From contig NZ_VYQE01000003.1 in NCBI RefSeq assembly GCF_008710275.1, forward strand, positions 372,001 to 436,000: a DNA stretch of 64,000 nucleotides, given 5' to 3'. Below are positions 9,218 to 17,381 of this stretch, piece after piece. The notes under the pieces are model-generated. The model had not been told where the DNA came from, searched no databases, and worked only from the letters and a program-made list of their open reading frames with translations. Position numbers and translations under genes: made by a program. The stretch comes from Histidinibacterium aquaticum (lineage in GTDB: Bacteria; Pseudomonadota; Alphaproteobacteria; Rhodobacterales; Rhodobacteraceae). Every line of letters begins with the position of its first letter. Position 1 is the first letter of the stretch.

Positions 9218-9236
9218 AATGCTTCTGAGAAGCATT
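9218..9236. promoter_or_regulatory. Perfect 19-bp palindrome upstream of sitA (Mur/Fur-type operator)
   Basis: AATGCTTCTGAGAAGCATT is perfectly self-complementary around its central G and lies 56 bp upstream of the sitA start. The AATGC...GCATT ends resemble the manganese-responsive sites bound by Mur (the Fur-family regulator of alphaproteobacterial sit/mnt operons). It would repress sitABCD when manganese is sufficient. The match is by eye. Confidence 0.65.
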
Positions 9237-9586
9237 TGCAAAAAGAGCCCGGGGCGCCCCGTGAGCGCCCAACAAGCAGTCATGTGCCCATTTCATCGCC
9301 CCTTATTCCGGCAGCCGCCGCCTGAACCCAACTTTGCCGGCCTGCGTGCTGGCCTCGGGCGGCAATGAAGAGCGACGATATCAATGCCGGATCCGTCGCG
9401 CCGCGCCCGAACCTCCTCCCTCGGGGCCCGGCGCGAAGGGTCCGGCCCCTGCTCGCGCCGCGAGGCCGTGCCGATTACGCGCCGGGTCAGCCGCATTCCC
9501 GCCCGAATCTTGGTTAACAGCTCCTTCGGTCCCGGCCGTGCAAATCGCCGGGACGCACCCCAGGATTTGCCCGCGGACCCCAGGCC
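9237..9586. other. Intergenic region between sitA and the first Cache-HAMP gene
   Basis: No gene is supported here. The right part holds the inverted repeat GCAAATC / GATTTGC (about 9540-9577, 17-bp gap) just upstream of the sensor gene, which could be an operator or leader hairpin. Confidence 0.4.
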
Positions 9587-10684
9587 ATGACCACTCGCAA
9601 TTTCCCGAAGCTCTCCACAACGCTGATCAGCTCCGCCATCGTGGCCTTCGTCGTGGCCGTAGCGGTGGTCTCGCTGCCGATCCGCAGCCACGTCGGCGCA
9701 TTCGAGCGCACGGTCCAGTCCGAGCGCGTGATGCGCGCCGGACGGGCGCTTCAGCTCGCGCTCTCGAAGACCGTCGAGCGCGAGTGGAACAGCCTCCGCG
9801 CCGTCGCGAGCCAGATCGACATGCGCGACCCCGCGAGCCGCCGCCGCTTCGCCGAGGCCGTCCCGCAGGCAAGCCCGGGCGTGGCCTGGGTCGGCATCGC
9901 CTCGCCTGACGGGCGCGTTCTGACCGGGTCCTCGGGCTTCCGCGAGGGCGAGGACGTGCGCGAGTTCCGCTGGTTCCGAGAAGGGCTGAGGTTCGGCAGC
10001 GTGGGCGCGGTCTACGTGCCCTCCGGCGGCTCCGGCATGCCCGGCGCCGAACAGGGGTTGATCAACATGTCCGCCCCCATCGTCGACGACTTCGGCGTGG
10101 CGCGTGGCGTCGTGGCCTACAGCCTGCGCGTCGACTGGCTCTCGGGGTACATGGTGCAGGCCGCGCGGGAGCTCGGGCTCGACATCTCGGTGCTCGACCG
10201 GACCGGGCGGGAGATCATCTCGCTCAACGAGCTCATCGACGCGCCGATCGACCCCGAGATCACCGCTCTCGCCGAGATGGGACACGACCTGACCCGCTAC
10301 GTCTCCGGCGGTGTCGGAGGGGAGGCGCACGTCACGGGGGTCTTCCCGAACATGCTGGTCGGCGAGATGCCGCATTTCGGCTGGGACCTCGTCGTCCGGG
10401 TGCCGGCCCTGCAGGGCCAGACGAGCCTCACCGATTTCATGCGGCAGGTCAGCTGGACCATCGCGGCGCTCTTCATGGCGCTGGCGGTCGGCACGGTACT
10501 CTACGCGATCTACTTCCTGCGCCCCATCGAGGAGCTCTCGCGGGCGGCGGCGGATATCGCGGAGGGCGGTGCGGACTACCCTCCGGAGTCCCTGAGCTCT
10601 CGCGAGAGCGCGGCGCTTTCGGCCGCCCTCGCCCGGATCCAGAGCCGGGTGCTGAACGGCGGATCGCCCGGCCCTGCCGCCTAG
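9587..10684 (+). CDS. Cache-HAMP membrane sensor without output domain (paralogue A)
   Basis: A 365-residue membrane protein: a short cytoplasmic start, transmembrane helix about 12-32, a large periplasmic region of double-Cache type about 35-285, a second helix about 293-313 and a HAMP-like segment (LRPIEELSRAAADIAEGG) that ends the protein. There is no kinase, cyclase or methyl-accepting domain, so it must signal through a partner or act as a binding subunit. It is clearly paralogous to the protein at 15219-16295; both share AFERT/AYERT, VEREWNS/VEREWDS and a periplasmic VDWL/LNWL region. It is convergent with the glucan operon, 11 bp from its end, which suggests a role in sensing or controlling that operon. 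Confidence 0.8.
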   Translation: MTTRNFPKLSTTLISSAIVAFVVAVAVVSLPIRSHVGAFERTVQSERVMRAGRALQLALSKTVEREWNSLRAVASQIDMRDPASRRRFAEAVPQASPGVAWVGIASPDGRVLTGSSGFREGEDVREFRWFREGLRFGSVGAVYVPSGGSGMPGAEQGLINMSAPIVDDFGVARGVVAYSLRVDWLSGYMVQAARELGLDISVLDRTGREIISLNELIDAPIDPEITALAEMGHDLTRYVSGGVGGEAHVTGVFPNMLVGEMPHFGWDLVVRVPALQGQTSLTDFMRQVSWTIAALFMALAVGTVLYAIYFLRPIEELSRAAADIAEGGADYPPESLSSRESAALSAALARIQSRVLNGGSPGPAA

Positions 10685-10695
10685 CGGGGCCGGAG

Positions 10696-12678
10696 CTATC
10701 TCCGGGGCCCGATCCGCGACAGGCGCAGGCCAAAGTCGCGGATGACGCGCCCCGGCTGCGAGCGGGTCACGCCCGGCGTGTTGTCCTCGGCATGGAGCCG
10801 CACGATGAGCGCCTCGCGCTCCTCCGCCTCGGGCAGCAGCTGGACGAGCGTCGTGTCCCGCGACGTGCGCAGGACGTAGCCGTCGACCGGACCGACCTCG
10901 CGCAGTTCGATGCGCACCCGGGCACCTTCCGGCAGGGTCAGGCCCCGCAGGCGGGCGGTCGTGCGGGTCAGCTCGCTGAGCCATGTCGTCACGCTCGCGC
11001 CGTCCGGCAGTTGGACGAAGGTCCGCTCCGGCGCGTCCGCGACGTGGCGCTCGCGGCGGGGCAGCTCGACACAGGCGATGATCGTCACGGTGAGCACGAT
11101 CAGGTTGTAGATCGTCCAGAACAGCACGACGCTCTTGCCGTCCCCGGCATCGTAGTAGGCGAAGCGGTCGAAGAAGATGCCGAGCGTGAGGCCGAGCGCG
11201 GTCAGACCCCAGAGAACGAGGAACGGCCGCATGATCCCCCATTGCACCACGATGCGGCTGCGGTCCCCGCCCTTGGCGGTGACGCTGAAGGGATGGCCCT
11301 TGGGGCGCAGCAGTCCGGTCACGGCGGCCCGGGTGATCGGGATCGCGCCGACGAGCTGGGTCACGTCGTGGAAGATCGGCACGATCATCCCGGGTGACAG
11401 AAGCGTCGTCGTGAGCAGAACCCAGGCGTAGTAGACGCCGAAATGCGAAATGACCTCGGGCACGCCGGCGTCGACGACGGTGATATTGAAGAACCAGTAA
11501 AGCAGCGGAAAGACCAGCGCGGCGATCCGGAAGGCGAAGGAGGTCAGCCAATAGAGGGAGGAGTCGAGCACGCTCCACCGCTCGCGCAGCCGGATCTTCT
11601 CCCGCGTGAAGGGACCGAGGCGGGACCGGGCGATCTGCATCAGGCCGAGACACCACCTTGCGCGCTGGGAGACATACTCCTTGAGCCCTTCCGGCGCGAG
11701 GCCCTCGGTCAGCGCCTCGTTGAGGTAGACGGTCCGCCAGCCCCGCGCCTGCAGGGCCATCGTAAGCATGAAGTCCTCGGTCACGCTGTCGGTCGGGAAG
11801 CCGCCGAGTTCGCGCACTGCCTCCATCCGGCAGATCGAGGAGGTACCGCAGCAGATCGCCATTCCCCAGCCGTCGCGAGAGGGCTGCATGTGATCGAAGA
11901 AATAGCGCTGCTCGTCCGGGTAGGACTTCGCCAGACCCAGGTTGTGCTGGATCGGGTCGGGATTGAAGAAGTGCTGCGGCGTCTGGACCAGGCCGACGGA
12001 GGGGTCGTGGAAGAGCGCCAGCGAGCGGGAGAGAAAGCCCCGGTGCGGCACGAAATCGGCGTCGAGGACAGCGAAGAACTCGGGGGGCTCGGGGTCGGAG
12101 TTCAGGACGCCGAGCGCATGGTTGATGTTGCCCGCCTTCGACCCCTTGTTGTCGGGCCGGCGCAGGTATCGCACGTCCTGCTGCGCGCAAAAGTCTCGCA
12201 GCCAGTCGCGGCGCCCGTCGTCGAGGACGACGATCTCCTTGTTGGTGTAGCGCAGGGCCTTTGCGCCGACGATGGTCCGCTCGAGAACCTCGAGCTCCTC
12301 GTTGTAGGTCGCGATGAGCACCGCGATCTTGGGCGGCGCCGGCCGGTCGCGCCACCAACCGAGATTGGCCTCCGCCTCGCCGCTGCGGTTCCGGGTCCGC
12401 ATCATCAGGACGAAGGCGCTCATCGAGCCCACGAGCGCCGCTAGCTCGATCAGGAAGAGCGATCCGCTCGCAATGAAGTCGACGGTCAGACCGACGGGCG
12501 CGAGCGTCTCGGTGCCGCGCCACCACGCGTAGCGCAGGGCGAAGAGGATACAGCCGCCGTAAAGGACGGCCCTCTGCCAGGTCCGCTCCCGGTCGATGAC
12601 GGCAGGCAGCACCAGCCAGAGGCCGAGGATCAGAAGGATCGGCACGAGGCTCGACTGGAGCGGCGTGAGGTAGATCAT
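10696..12678 (-). CDS. BcsA-like family 2 processive glycosyltransferase
   Basis: A 660-residue inner-membrane glycan synthase. N-terminal helices (about 9-28, 35-50, 66-92) precede the GT-A domain with DDG at 153-155, DAD at 206-208, TED at 300-302 and QRARW at 338-342, the D,D,D,QxxRW set of processive beta-glycan synthases. More helices follow, then a soluble C-terminus. The RxxxR and D/NxSxxG c-di-GMP motifs of BcsA's PilZ domain are not intact; only PRRERH after the last helix hints at a remnant. With an HlyD-type partner gene this resembles BgsA, the mixed-linkage beta-glucan synthase of Sinorhizobium meliloti, more than a complete bcs operon. Cellulose remains possible. Confidence 0.9.
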   Translation of the reverse strand: MIYLTPLQSSLVPILLILGLWLVLPAVIDRERTWQRAVLYGGCILFALRYAWWRGTETLAPVGLTVDFIASGSLFLIELAALVGSMSAFVLMMRTRNRSGEAEANLGWWRDRPAPPKIAVLIATYNEELEVLERTIVGAKALRYTNKEIVVLDDGRRDWLRDFCAQQDVRYLRRPDNKGSKAGNINHALGVLNSDPEPPEFFAVLDADFVPHRGFLSRSLALFHDPSVGLVQTPQHFFNPDPIQHNLGLAKSYPDEQRYFFDHMQPSRDGWGMAICCGTSSICRMEAVRELGGFPTDSVTEDFMLTMALQARGWRTVYLNEALTEGLAPEGLKEYVSQRARWCLGLMQIARSRLGPFTREKIRLRERWSVLDSSLYWLTSFAFRIAALVFPLLYWFFNITVVDAGVPEVISHFGVYYAWVLLTTTLLSPGMIVPIFHDVTQLVGAIPITRAAVTGLLRPKGHPFSVTAKGGDRSRIVVQWGIMRPFLVLWGLTALGLTLGIFFDRFAYYDAGDGKSVVLFWTIYNLIVLTVTIIACVELPRRERHVADAPERTFVQLPDGASVTTWLSELTRTTARLRGLTLPEGARVRIELREVGPVDGYVLRTSRDTTLVQLLPEAEEREALIVRLHAEDNTPGVTRSQPGRVIRDFGLRLSRIGPRR

Positions 12679-12679
12679 C

Positions 12680-13855
12680 TCACTGTCCGAGGTTCCGCAG
12701 CCAGTCGAGCGGCCGGCTCTCGAAGAACACTCGGCCGGTCCGGCCGATGGCGCAGGAGAGTTCAGGATCGGAGGAGAGCCCCGGTACCAGCAGCGTCACG
12801 TCGAACCGCTCCAGGTGCCGTTCGCCCGGGGCGACGGCCAGGTTGCGGTAGATCGTCTGGGCCCCCGAACCGGCGAGCCGCGTGACGGTACCAGCGAAGG
12901 TCCGGCTGCTGCCCGAAGGCCGGAAGGTCGCGGACTGGCCGAGCTGCAGGGAGTTGTAGACCGTCTCGGTCACGGACAGCGAGACGACGAGCGAACCGCA
13001 GTCCGCGAGCGTCACGACGGGATCGCCGCGCTGGACGATCTCGCCGCCCGACGCGCGGAATTCCCAGAGCAGCCCCTCGACCGGCGAGATGAGGTCCGCC
13101 CCCGACAGCAGCGTGTCGCGTCCGCGTGCCTGCTCCAGCCGGTCGGCCCGGGTCTGCCGCTGCGACCGCAGCATCGACAGCCGGGTCCGGAGATCCGTCA
13201 GCTCTGCGTCGAGTTCATTCAGCCGCTGCTCGGAATAGGGCGCGTCGTTGTAGCCGTCCCCGAGATAGACGCCGTCCTCCTCGAGAGCCGCGAGGGTCGT
13301 TTCCAGCACCTCGACGCGCTCTTGGGCATACTCCAGGGCGAGCGGATAGGTCACCGGCTCGCCCGGTGTACGCTCCGTCGTGTCGTCGACCACCGCTGCG
13401 GCCTCCGCGTCGTCTTCGAGGAGCTCCCCCTCGTCCTGAAGGAGCGCGAGCCTCTCCCGGGCGTGCGACAGCGCGATGCGCAGCTCCTCGAGCCGGGCCG
13501 CCCTGTAGTCCTCAAGCCGCCCCTCAAGCTGCCGCCGCGTGGTATCGAGCGCCACGATCTGGCTCTCGACCCGCTCGATCTCGCTCCCGGTCAGCGCCAC
13601 CTCCATCGCGAGGTCGTCCCTGCGGATCCGGTCGGCTCGCTGGTCTTCCACCGTGGCGACCGTTTCCTGCGGCTCGACCCGCGCGCCGAGCGTGGACTGG
13701 GCGAAGCTCACCTCGCCAGCGATGGGGCTCCGCAGGGTCGTCAGCCGGGCGTTGATGAAGGCATTGGCGCTGGCGCCCGAGATCTGCTCGGCGACGATGA
13801 TCCAGAGGGCCACGACAATGACCACGAGACCAAGACCGAAGCGCAAAGCACGCAT
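12680..13855 (-). CDS. HlyD/BgsB-type membrane-fusion protein
   Basis: A 391-residue periplasmic adaptor with an N-terminal signal anchor (about 5-23), a lipoyl/barrel-sandwich half (RSPIAGEVSFAQSTLGARVE), a long coiled coil (about 75-265, rich in Glu, Arg and Leu) and the returning lipoyl half plus beta barrel (LISPVEGLLWEF, VVTLADCGSLVVS). It probably bridges the synthase to the outer membrane for export of the glucan. Its stop is one base from the synthase start, so the two genes are coupled; S. meliloti bgsB-bgsA has the same pairing. Confidence 0.88.
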   Translation of the reverse strand: MRALRFGLGLVVIVVALWIIVAEQISGASANAFINARLTTLRSPIAGEVSFAQSTLGARVEPQETVATVEDQRADRIRRDDLAMEVALTGSEIERVESQIVALDTTRRQLEGRLEDYRAARLEELRIALSHARERLALLQDEGELLEDDAEAAAVVDDTTERTPGEPVTYPLALEYAQERVEVLETTLAALEEDGVYLGDGYNDAPYSEQRLNELDAELTDLRTRLSMLRSQRQTRADRLEQARGRDTLLSGADLISPVEGLLWEFRASGGEIVQRGDPVVTLADCGSLVVSLSVTETVYNSLQLGQSATFRPSGSSRTFAGTVTRLAGSGAQTIYRNLAVAPGERHLERFDVTLLVPGLSSDPELSCAIGRTGRVFFESRPLDWLRNLGQ

Positions 13856-13968
13856 GAAAACTGCCCCTTGTCCTTGATTTGTTCGTTCGAGTGTCCACCG
13901 CCGAATTGCGACGACAGGATGATGCGGAGGCGGCGAAACTGTATCAGTCGCGAGAGCTCACGGAAGGT

Positions 13969-15003
13969 TCAGCCCCAGGGTCCGCCCTCGCGCGCGGCGA
14001 CCTCCGCAAGCAGGCCGAGGGTGGCGGGGTAATAGGGCTGACCCTGTGGCGCGACAAGTCCGAGGGCTCGGGTCTCGCGAGCCGGAGCCTCGACCAGCGC
14101 CCAAAGCGCCCGGTACCCGGGATAGTCGCTGGCCGCGACGAGCCGGCCCTCGCGGGAGATGACCGTCGGAACGTGGCCGTCGGGCAGCGCGTCATTCACG
14201 CGCGCCTTCAGCATGCGGGCGGCGGCGACGGCGGGGTGATCCGCCCGCCCCGACCACGCCAGGTAGAGCGGTATGCGGAGCGCGTCGTATCCCATCGCTG
14301 GGGAATAGCCTTCGGCCATCGCGGGCCCCTGCCCCGTCACGACGAGCCAGTCCGGCAGCCAGCTCTTCGCGGCCACCTCTGCGAGCAGCGTCTCGCCGTG
14401 ATCCGCGGCGCGAACCAGCTCGGGGACGCCCGCGGCGGCTCCGAGCTCCCTCATGGCGCGGGTGTGGTAGTAGGACGGGTTGACCAGCACGGCGCTCCCG
14501 CCGCCCTCGGGGTCGGCGAAGGGGGAAAGCAGTGGCTCGTCCGGGGCGCGGGGGTCGGGCACCAGGCAGTGGGTGGCGAGGTCCCGGGCGTTGGCGAGAG
14601 CCTTGGCCTCGTGCCCCTCCCACCCGGAGTCCCGCGCCGCCCGCAGAAGCGCCCAAGCGCGCAGGAGGTCGCCGTCCGTGGCGGTCTGGAGGTCAGGGGT
14701 CCCGGCACCGGGCCGCCAGCGCCAGGCCATGAGGGCATCGCCCCGCACCACCAGATGCACGCGCGTCCAGGCCTCGATCGCCTCGAACGCGGTCCGGTCG
14801 CCATGCGCCTGCGCAAGCAGAAGGCCGTAGCCCTGCCCCTCGGAGTGGCTCACGCCCTGCGTGTCGTCCAACACCCGCCCGCTGTCATCGAGAAAGGCGT
14901 CCTTCCAGACGCCCCAGACTTCAGGCTCTGCCGCGCCCGGTCCAGCGATGAAGCCGAGCGCGGCTGCGCCGAGGCCGGTACAGGCAGCGCGTCGGGTCAT
15001 CAT
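13969..15003 (-). CDS. Glycoside hydrolase family 8 (BcsZ-like endoglucanase/licheninase)
   Basis: A 344-residue secreted GH8 enzyme. The N-terminus MMTRRAACTGLGAAALGF is a Tat-like or Sec signal. The catalytic acid is expected at Glu55 in HSEGQGYGLLLA and the partner Asp in ATDGDLLRAWAL (Asp110/Asp112); GYDALRIPLYLAW is another family block. GH8 enzymes cut beta-1,4 and mixed-linkage glucans. As the first gene of the operon, 113 bp ahead of the adaptor gene, it probably trims or releases the polymer made by the synthase, as BcsZ does for cellulose. It is divergent from the second sensor gene. Confidence 0.92.
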   Translation of the reverse strand: MMTRRAACTGLGAAALGFIAGPGAAEPEVWGVWKDAFLDDSGRVLDDTQGVSHSEGQGYGLLLAQAHGDRTAFEAIEAWTRVHLVVRGDALMAWRWRPGAGTPDLQTATDGDLLRAWALLRAARDSGWEGHEAKALANARDLATHCLVPDPRAPDEPLLSPFADPEGGGSAVLVNPSYYHTRAMRELGAAAGVPELVRAADHGETLLAEVAAKSWLPDWLVVTGQGPAMAEGYSPAMGYDALRIPLYLAWSGRADHPAVAAARMLKARVNDALPDGHVPTVISREGRLVAASDYPGYRALWALVEAPARETRALGLVAPQGQPYYPATLGLLAEVAAREGGPWG

Positions 15004-15218
15004 GCGGGCGCGGATCCGTCAAAAACTCGCATCCCGGAAGGCTGGCATCGGGCTGAGCACGCCTCAAGCCGGACCCCCGTGACGTGTTCGTGATAGACCC
15101 GTCTCACCCGGTGTAACTCCCGCCCAAATCCTGTCAAATTCGACCATTAACCGATTAACCAAACCCGTGCGCAGGCAATGCGCCCGAGCAGCTGCAACCA
15201 AACCATTCGGAGTGACCG

Positions 15219-16295
15219 GTGCGCGTCAAGACGCCTCCCAATCTGACCCGTATCGCCCTCGCGGGCCTCGGCCTGCTCTTCCTCGCGACGGTCTTCGTCG
15301 TGCTCGTCCCCCTGCGGTCCCAGGTGATCGCCTACGAACGCACGCTCCAGGCCGAGACCCTGACCCGCAGCGGCTCGGCGCTCCGGCTCACGGTCTCCCG
15401 CGCCGTCGAACGTGAATGGGACAGCATCAGCGCGGTCGCGCGCGAGATCGATCCCGAGGACCCCCGCAGCCGGCAGAGCTTCGTCGACGCCGCGGCCCGC
15501 GCGAGCCAGGGCGTCGCCTGGGCCGGCTACATCGGCGTGGGCGGGATCGTGGAAGAAGGCTCCGGCGGCCAGTACGAGGGGGCGGACGTTTCAGGCCAGA
15601 GCTGGTTCCGCAGCGGCCTCACGGGGGGCAGCGTGAGCCGCGTCCAGCGTATGGGCCCCGAGGGCGGCTCCGCGAACGGTTACGTCAACCTCTCGGCCCC
15701 CGTCCGCGACGACAGCGGCGAGGTTCGCGGCGTCCTCGTCTACAGCCTCGGGCTGAACTGGCTGCGCGGCGTGATGACGAGCGCCGCGGACGAGCTCCAG
15801 GTCGACATGGCGGTCGTCGACCGGACCGGTAGCCTCGTGCTCTCCCGGCTGGGAGAGGGTCCGCTGGAGACGCGGGCCGCAGAGATCGCGCGCCTGGGCT
15901 CGCCCGTCGAGCGGCTGGAAGAGGGCTCGGACGGCGAGCGGTACCTGCTCCGGGCCTTCCCCGAGTTCATCGTCGGCGACATGCCCCCCTTCGACTGGTC
16001 GCTGGTCGTCGAAGTGCCCGCGGCGCCGGCCGGAGCCGGCCTCGGGCCGTTCCTGGCGACCCTGCAGTGGAGCGGGGTCGCGCTGCTGTCGATCGTCGCC
16101 GCGGCGGCGGCCCTCTTCGTGAGCGTCTTCCTGCGGCCGGTCATCCGTCTCGCCCGCGAGGCCGAGCGGATCGCGCGCGGCGAGGACCTCTACCCGACCG
16201 AGAACCGCTCCTCCGAGGAAAGCCAGCGGCTTTCCTCTGCCCTGCCGCTGATCCAGAGCCGGCTTCACGGCCGACGCCCGAGTCCGGCGGAATGA
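15219..16295 (+). CDS. Cache-HAMP membrane sensor without output domain (paralogue B)
   Basis: A 358-residue protein with the same plan as the one at 9587-10684: transmembrane helix about 10-32, periplasmic Cache-type region, second helix about 277-300, then a HAMP-like end (LRPVIRLAREAERIARGEDL). The start is GTG at 15219. It lies 215 bp from and divergent to the GH8 gene, so one regulatory region may serve both. No output domain is present. A Cache-only ligand receptor controlling glucan synthesis through an unlinked cyclase or through direct contact is a reasonable inference. Confidence 0.8.
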   Translation: MRVKTPPNLTRIALAGLGLLFLATVFVVLVPLRSQVIAYERTLQAETLTRSGSALRLTVSRAVEREWDSISAVAREIDPEDPRSRQSFVDAAARASQGVAWAGYIGVGGIVEEGSGGQYEGADVSGQSWFRSGLTGGSVSRVQRMGPEGGSANGYVNLSAPVRDDSGEVRGVLVYSLGLNWLRGVMTSAADELQVDMAVVDRTGSLVLSRLGEGPLETRAAEIARLGSPVERLEEGSDGERYLLRAFPEFIVGDMPPFDWSLVVEVPAAPAGAGLGPFLATLQWSGVALLSIVAAAAALFVSVFLRPVIRLAREAERIARGEDLYPTENRSSEESQRLSSALPLIQSRLHGRRPSPAE

Positions 16296-16299
16296 CGCG

Positions 16300-16878
16300 A
16301 TGACGGTTTCGGCCCTCCGCGGCCTCCTTCGCGGCGGCCTTCTCGCCCTCGCCCTGCCCGGGATGGCGGCGGCGCAGGAATTCCTGCAGTACGACGTCTC
16401 GCCCTCCGACAGCACGCTCGTGGCCAGCGCGACGCGCGGGGCCTACGGCGCCAGCCTCACCTATTCGCGCTTCACGGGCGGGGGGGAGGCCACGGTCTCC
16501 GCGACCCGCGGCTTCGCCGTCCCCGTCGCGGGGGCTCCGGCCACGCTGCGGGTCGGTCCGAGCGTCCTGCTCTCCGAGGACGACAGCCCCGAGGCCGGGC
16601 TGAAGATCGTCGCCGAGCAGTACCGGCCCACGAACTGGGGCGGCCTCTTCCTCCTGGCCGAGGCCACGACCGTCAACTCCGGGTACTTCGCCATGGTGCA
16701 ACCGAACCTCGCCAACGGCGTGAGCTTCGAGATTACGGCCGCGGGCAACTCCGAAGGCTACCGGGAGCGCGCGCTCGCGGTCACGCGCCGTCTTGGCGAT
16801 GGCCCCTGGCGGCTGCGCGCCGGGTATCGCTTCGTCGCGGAAGAGGTCTTCGTCGGAGCCTCGCTCAACACCTACTGA
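16300..16878 (+). CDS. Small secreted protein, putative outer-membrane beta barrel
   Basis: A 192-residue protein with a Sec signal peptide (residues 1-25, cleavage near AAA-QEF). The mature part has short alternating strands (GAYGASLTYSRFTGG, ATVSATRGFAVPV, LFLLAEATTV, SFEITAAGN) typical of a small outer-membrane barrel. It starts 4 bp after sensor paralogue B and is probably cotranscribed. A role as an outer-membrane pore or anchor for the glucan is only a guess from position; no family was recognised. Confidence 0.65.
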   Translation: MTVSALRGLLRGGLLALALPGMAAAQEFLQYDVSPSDSTLVASATRGAYGASLTYSRFTGGGEATVSATRGFAVPVAGAPATLRVGPSVLLSEDDSPEAGLKIVAEQYRPTNWGGLFLLAEATTVNSGYFAMVQPNLANGVSFEITAAGNSEGYRERALAVTRRLGDGPWRLRAGYRFVAEEVFVGASLNTY

Positions 16879-17137
16879 TCACAGGGGCTCGAGCGCCTTC
16901 TCTCGCGGTAACTCTTCGCCGGGCGGTGGGCTGTGGCGGGATACTGCGACCCAACACACGGTCCTCCGGGCGAAACTGACGAGGTCGGTGACCTCTAGAA
17001 ATTGCCAGTTCCTTGCCGCTGACCCCAGCTCTGAGGTGCCGATGGGCGCCGCATCTCAGGGTCTTCCGAAGACGCGCCCTGAGGACGCGACGTTCAATTT
17101 CCGCCTTGTTTCTCTGGAGTCCACCCTCTACACGGGT
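16879..17137. other. Intergenic region left of the island
   Basis: No gene is supported. The right part should hold the original promoter of tRNA-Ser(GCT), now driving only the truncated 5' stump that begins at 17142. No convincing -35/-10 pair could be fixed by eye. Confidence 0.35.
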
Positions 17138-17183
17138 CGGCGGAGACGTGGCCGAGTGGTCGAAGGCGCTCCCCTGCTAAGGG
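17138..17183 (+). pseudogene. Left attachment repeat with 42-nt tRNA-Ser(GCT) stump
   Basis: Identical to 52663-52708. It contains tRNA-Ser positions 1 to about 42 (17142-17183), through the anticodon GCT and the first three bases of the 3' side of the anticodon stem, then changes abruptly to unrelated sequence. No D-arm change is visible; the variable arm, T-arm and acceptor 3' strand are missing, so it cannot give a functional tRNA. The next 198 bp to the first island gene hold no recognisable gene. Confidence 0.85.
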
Positions 17184-17381
17184 CAAGGCACGCGTTGGCG
17201 CTCACTCATTAAGCCACTGTTTTCCAGTCCGTAAATGGGATCTCTAGTCAACACTCGAGTATTGTTGCGTCAGGTTTGTGCCGCGGACAAGTAGGTCAGT
17301 CGATGCCGCCAGCTCACCTGCACATGGGAAGGCGGTCGAGTTCATCACTGCGCATACCGCCCCTCGACCAATCCAGATTTC

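Noticed and set aside
9293-12526. 1077-codon minus-strand frame
   Set aside because: It runs out of frame through the glycosyltransferase and antisense through sensor A, with no domain; an artefact of high GC.
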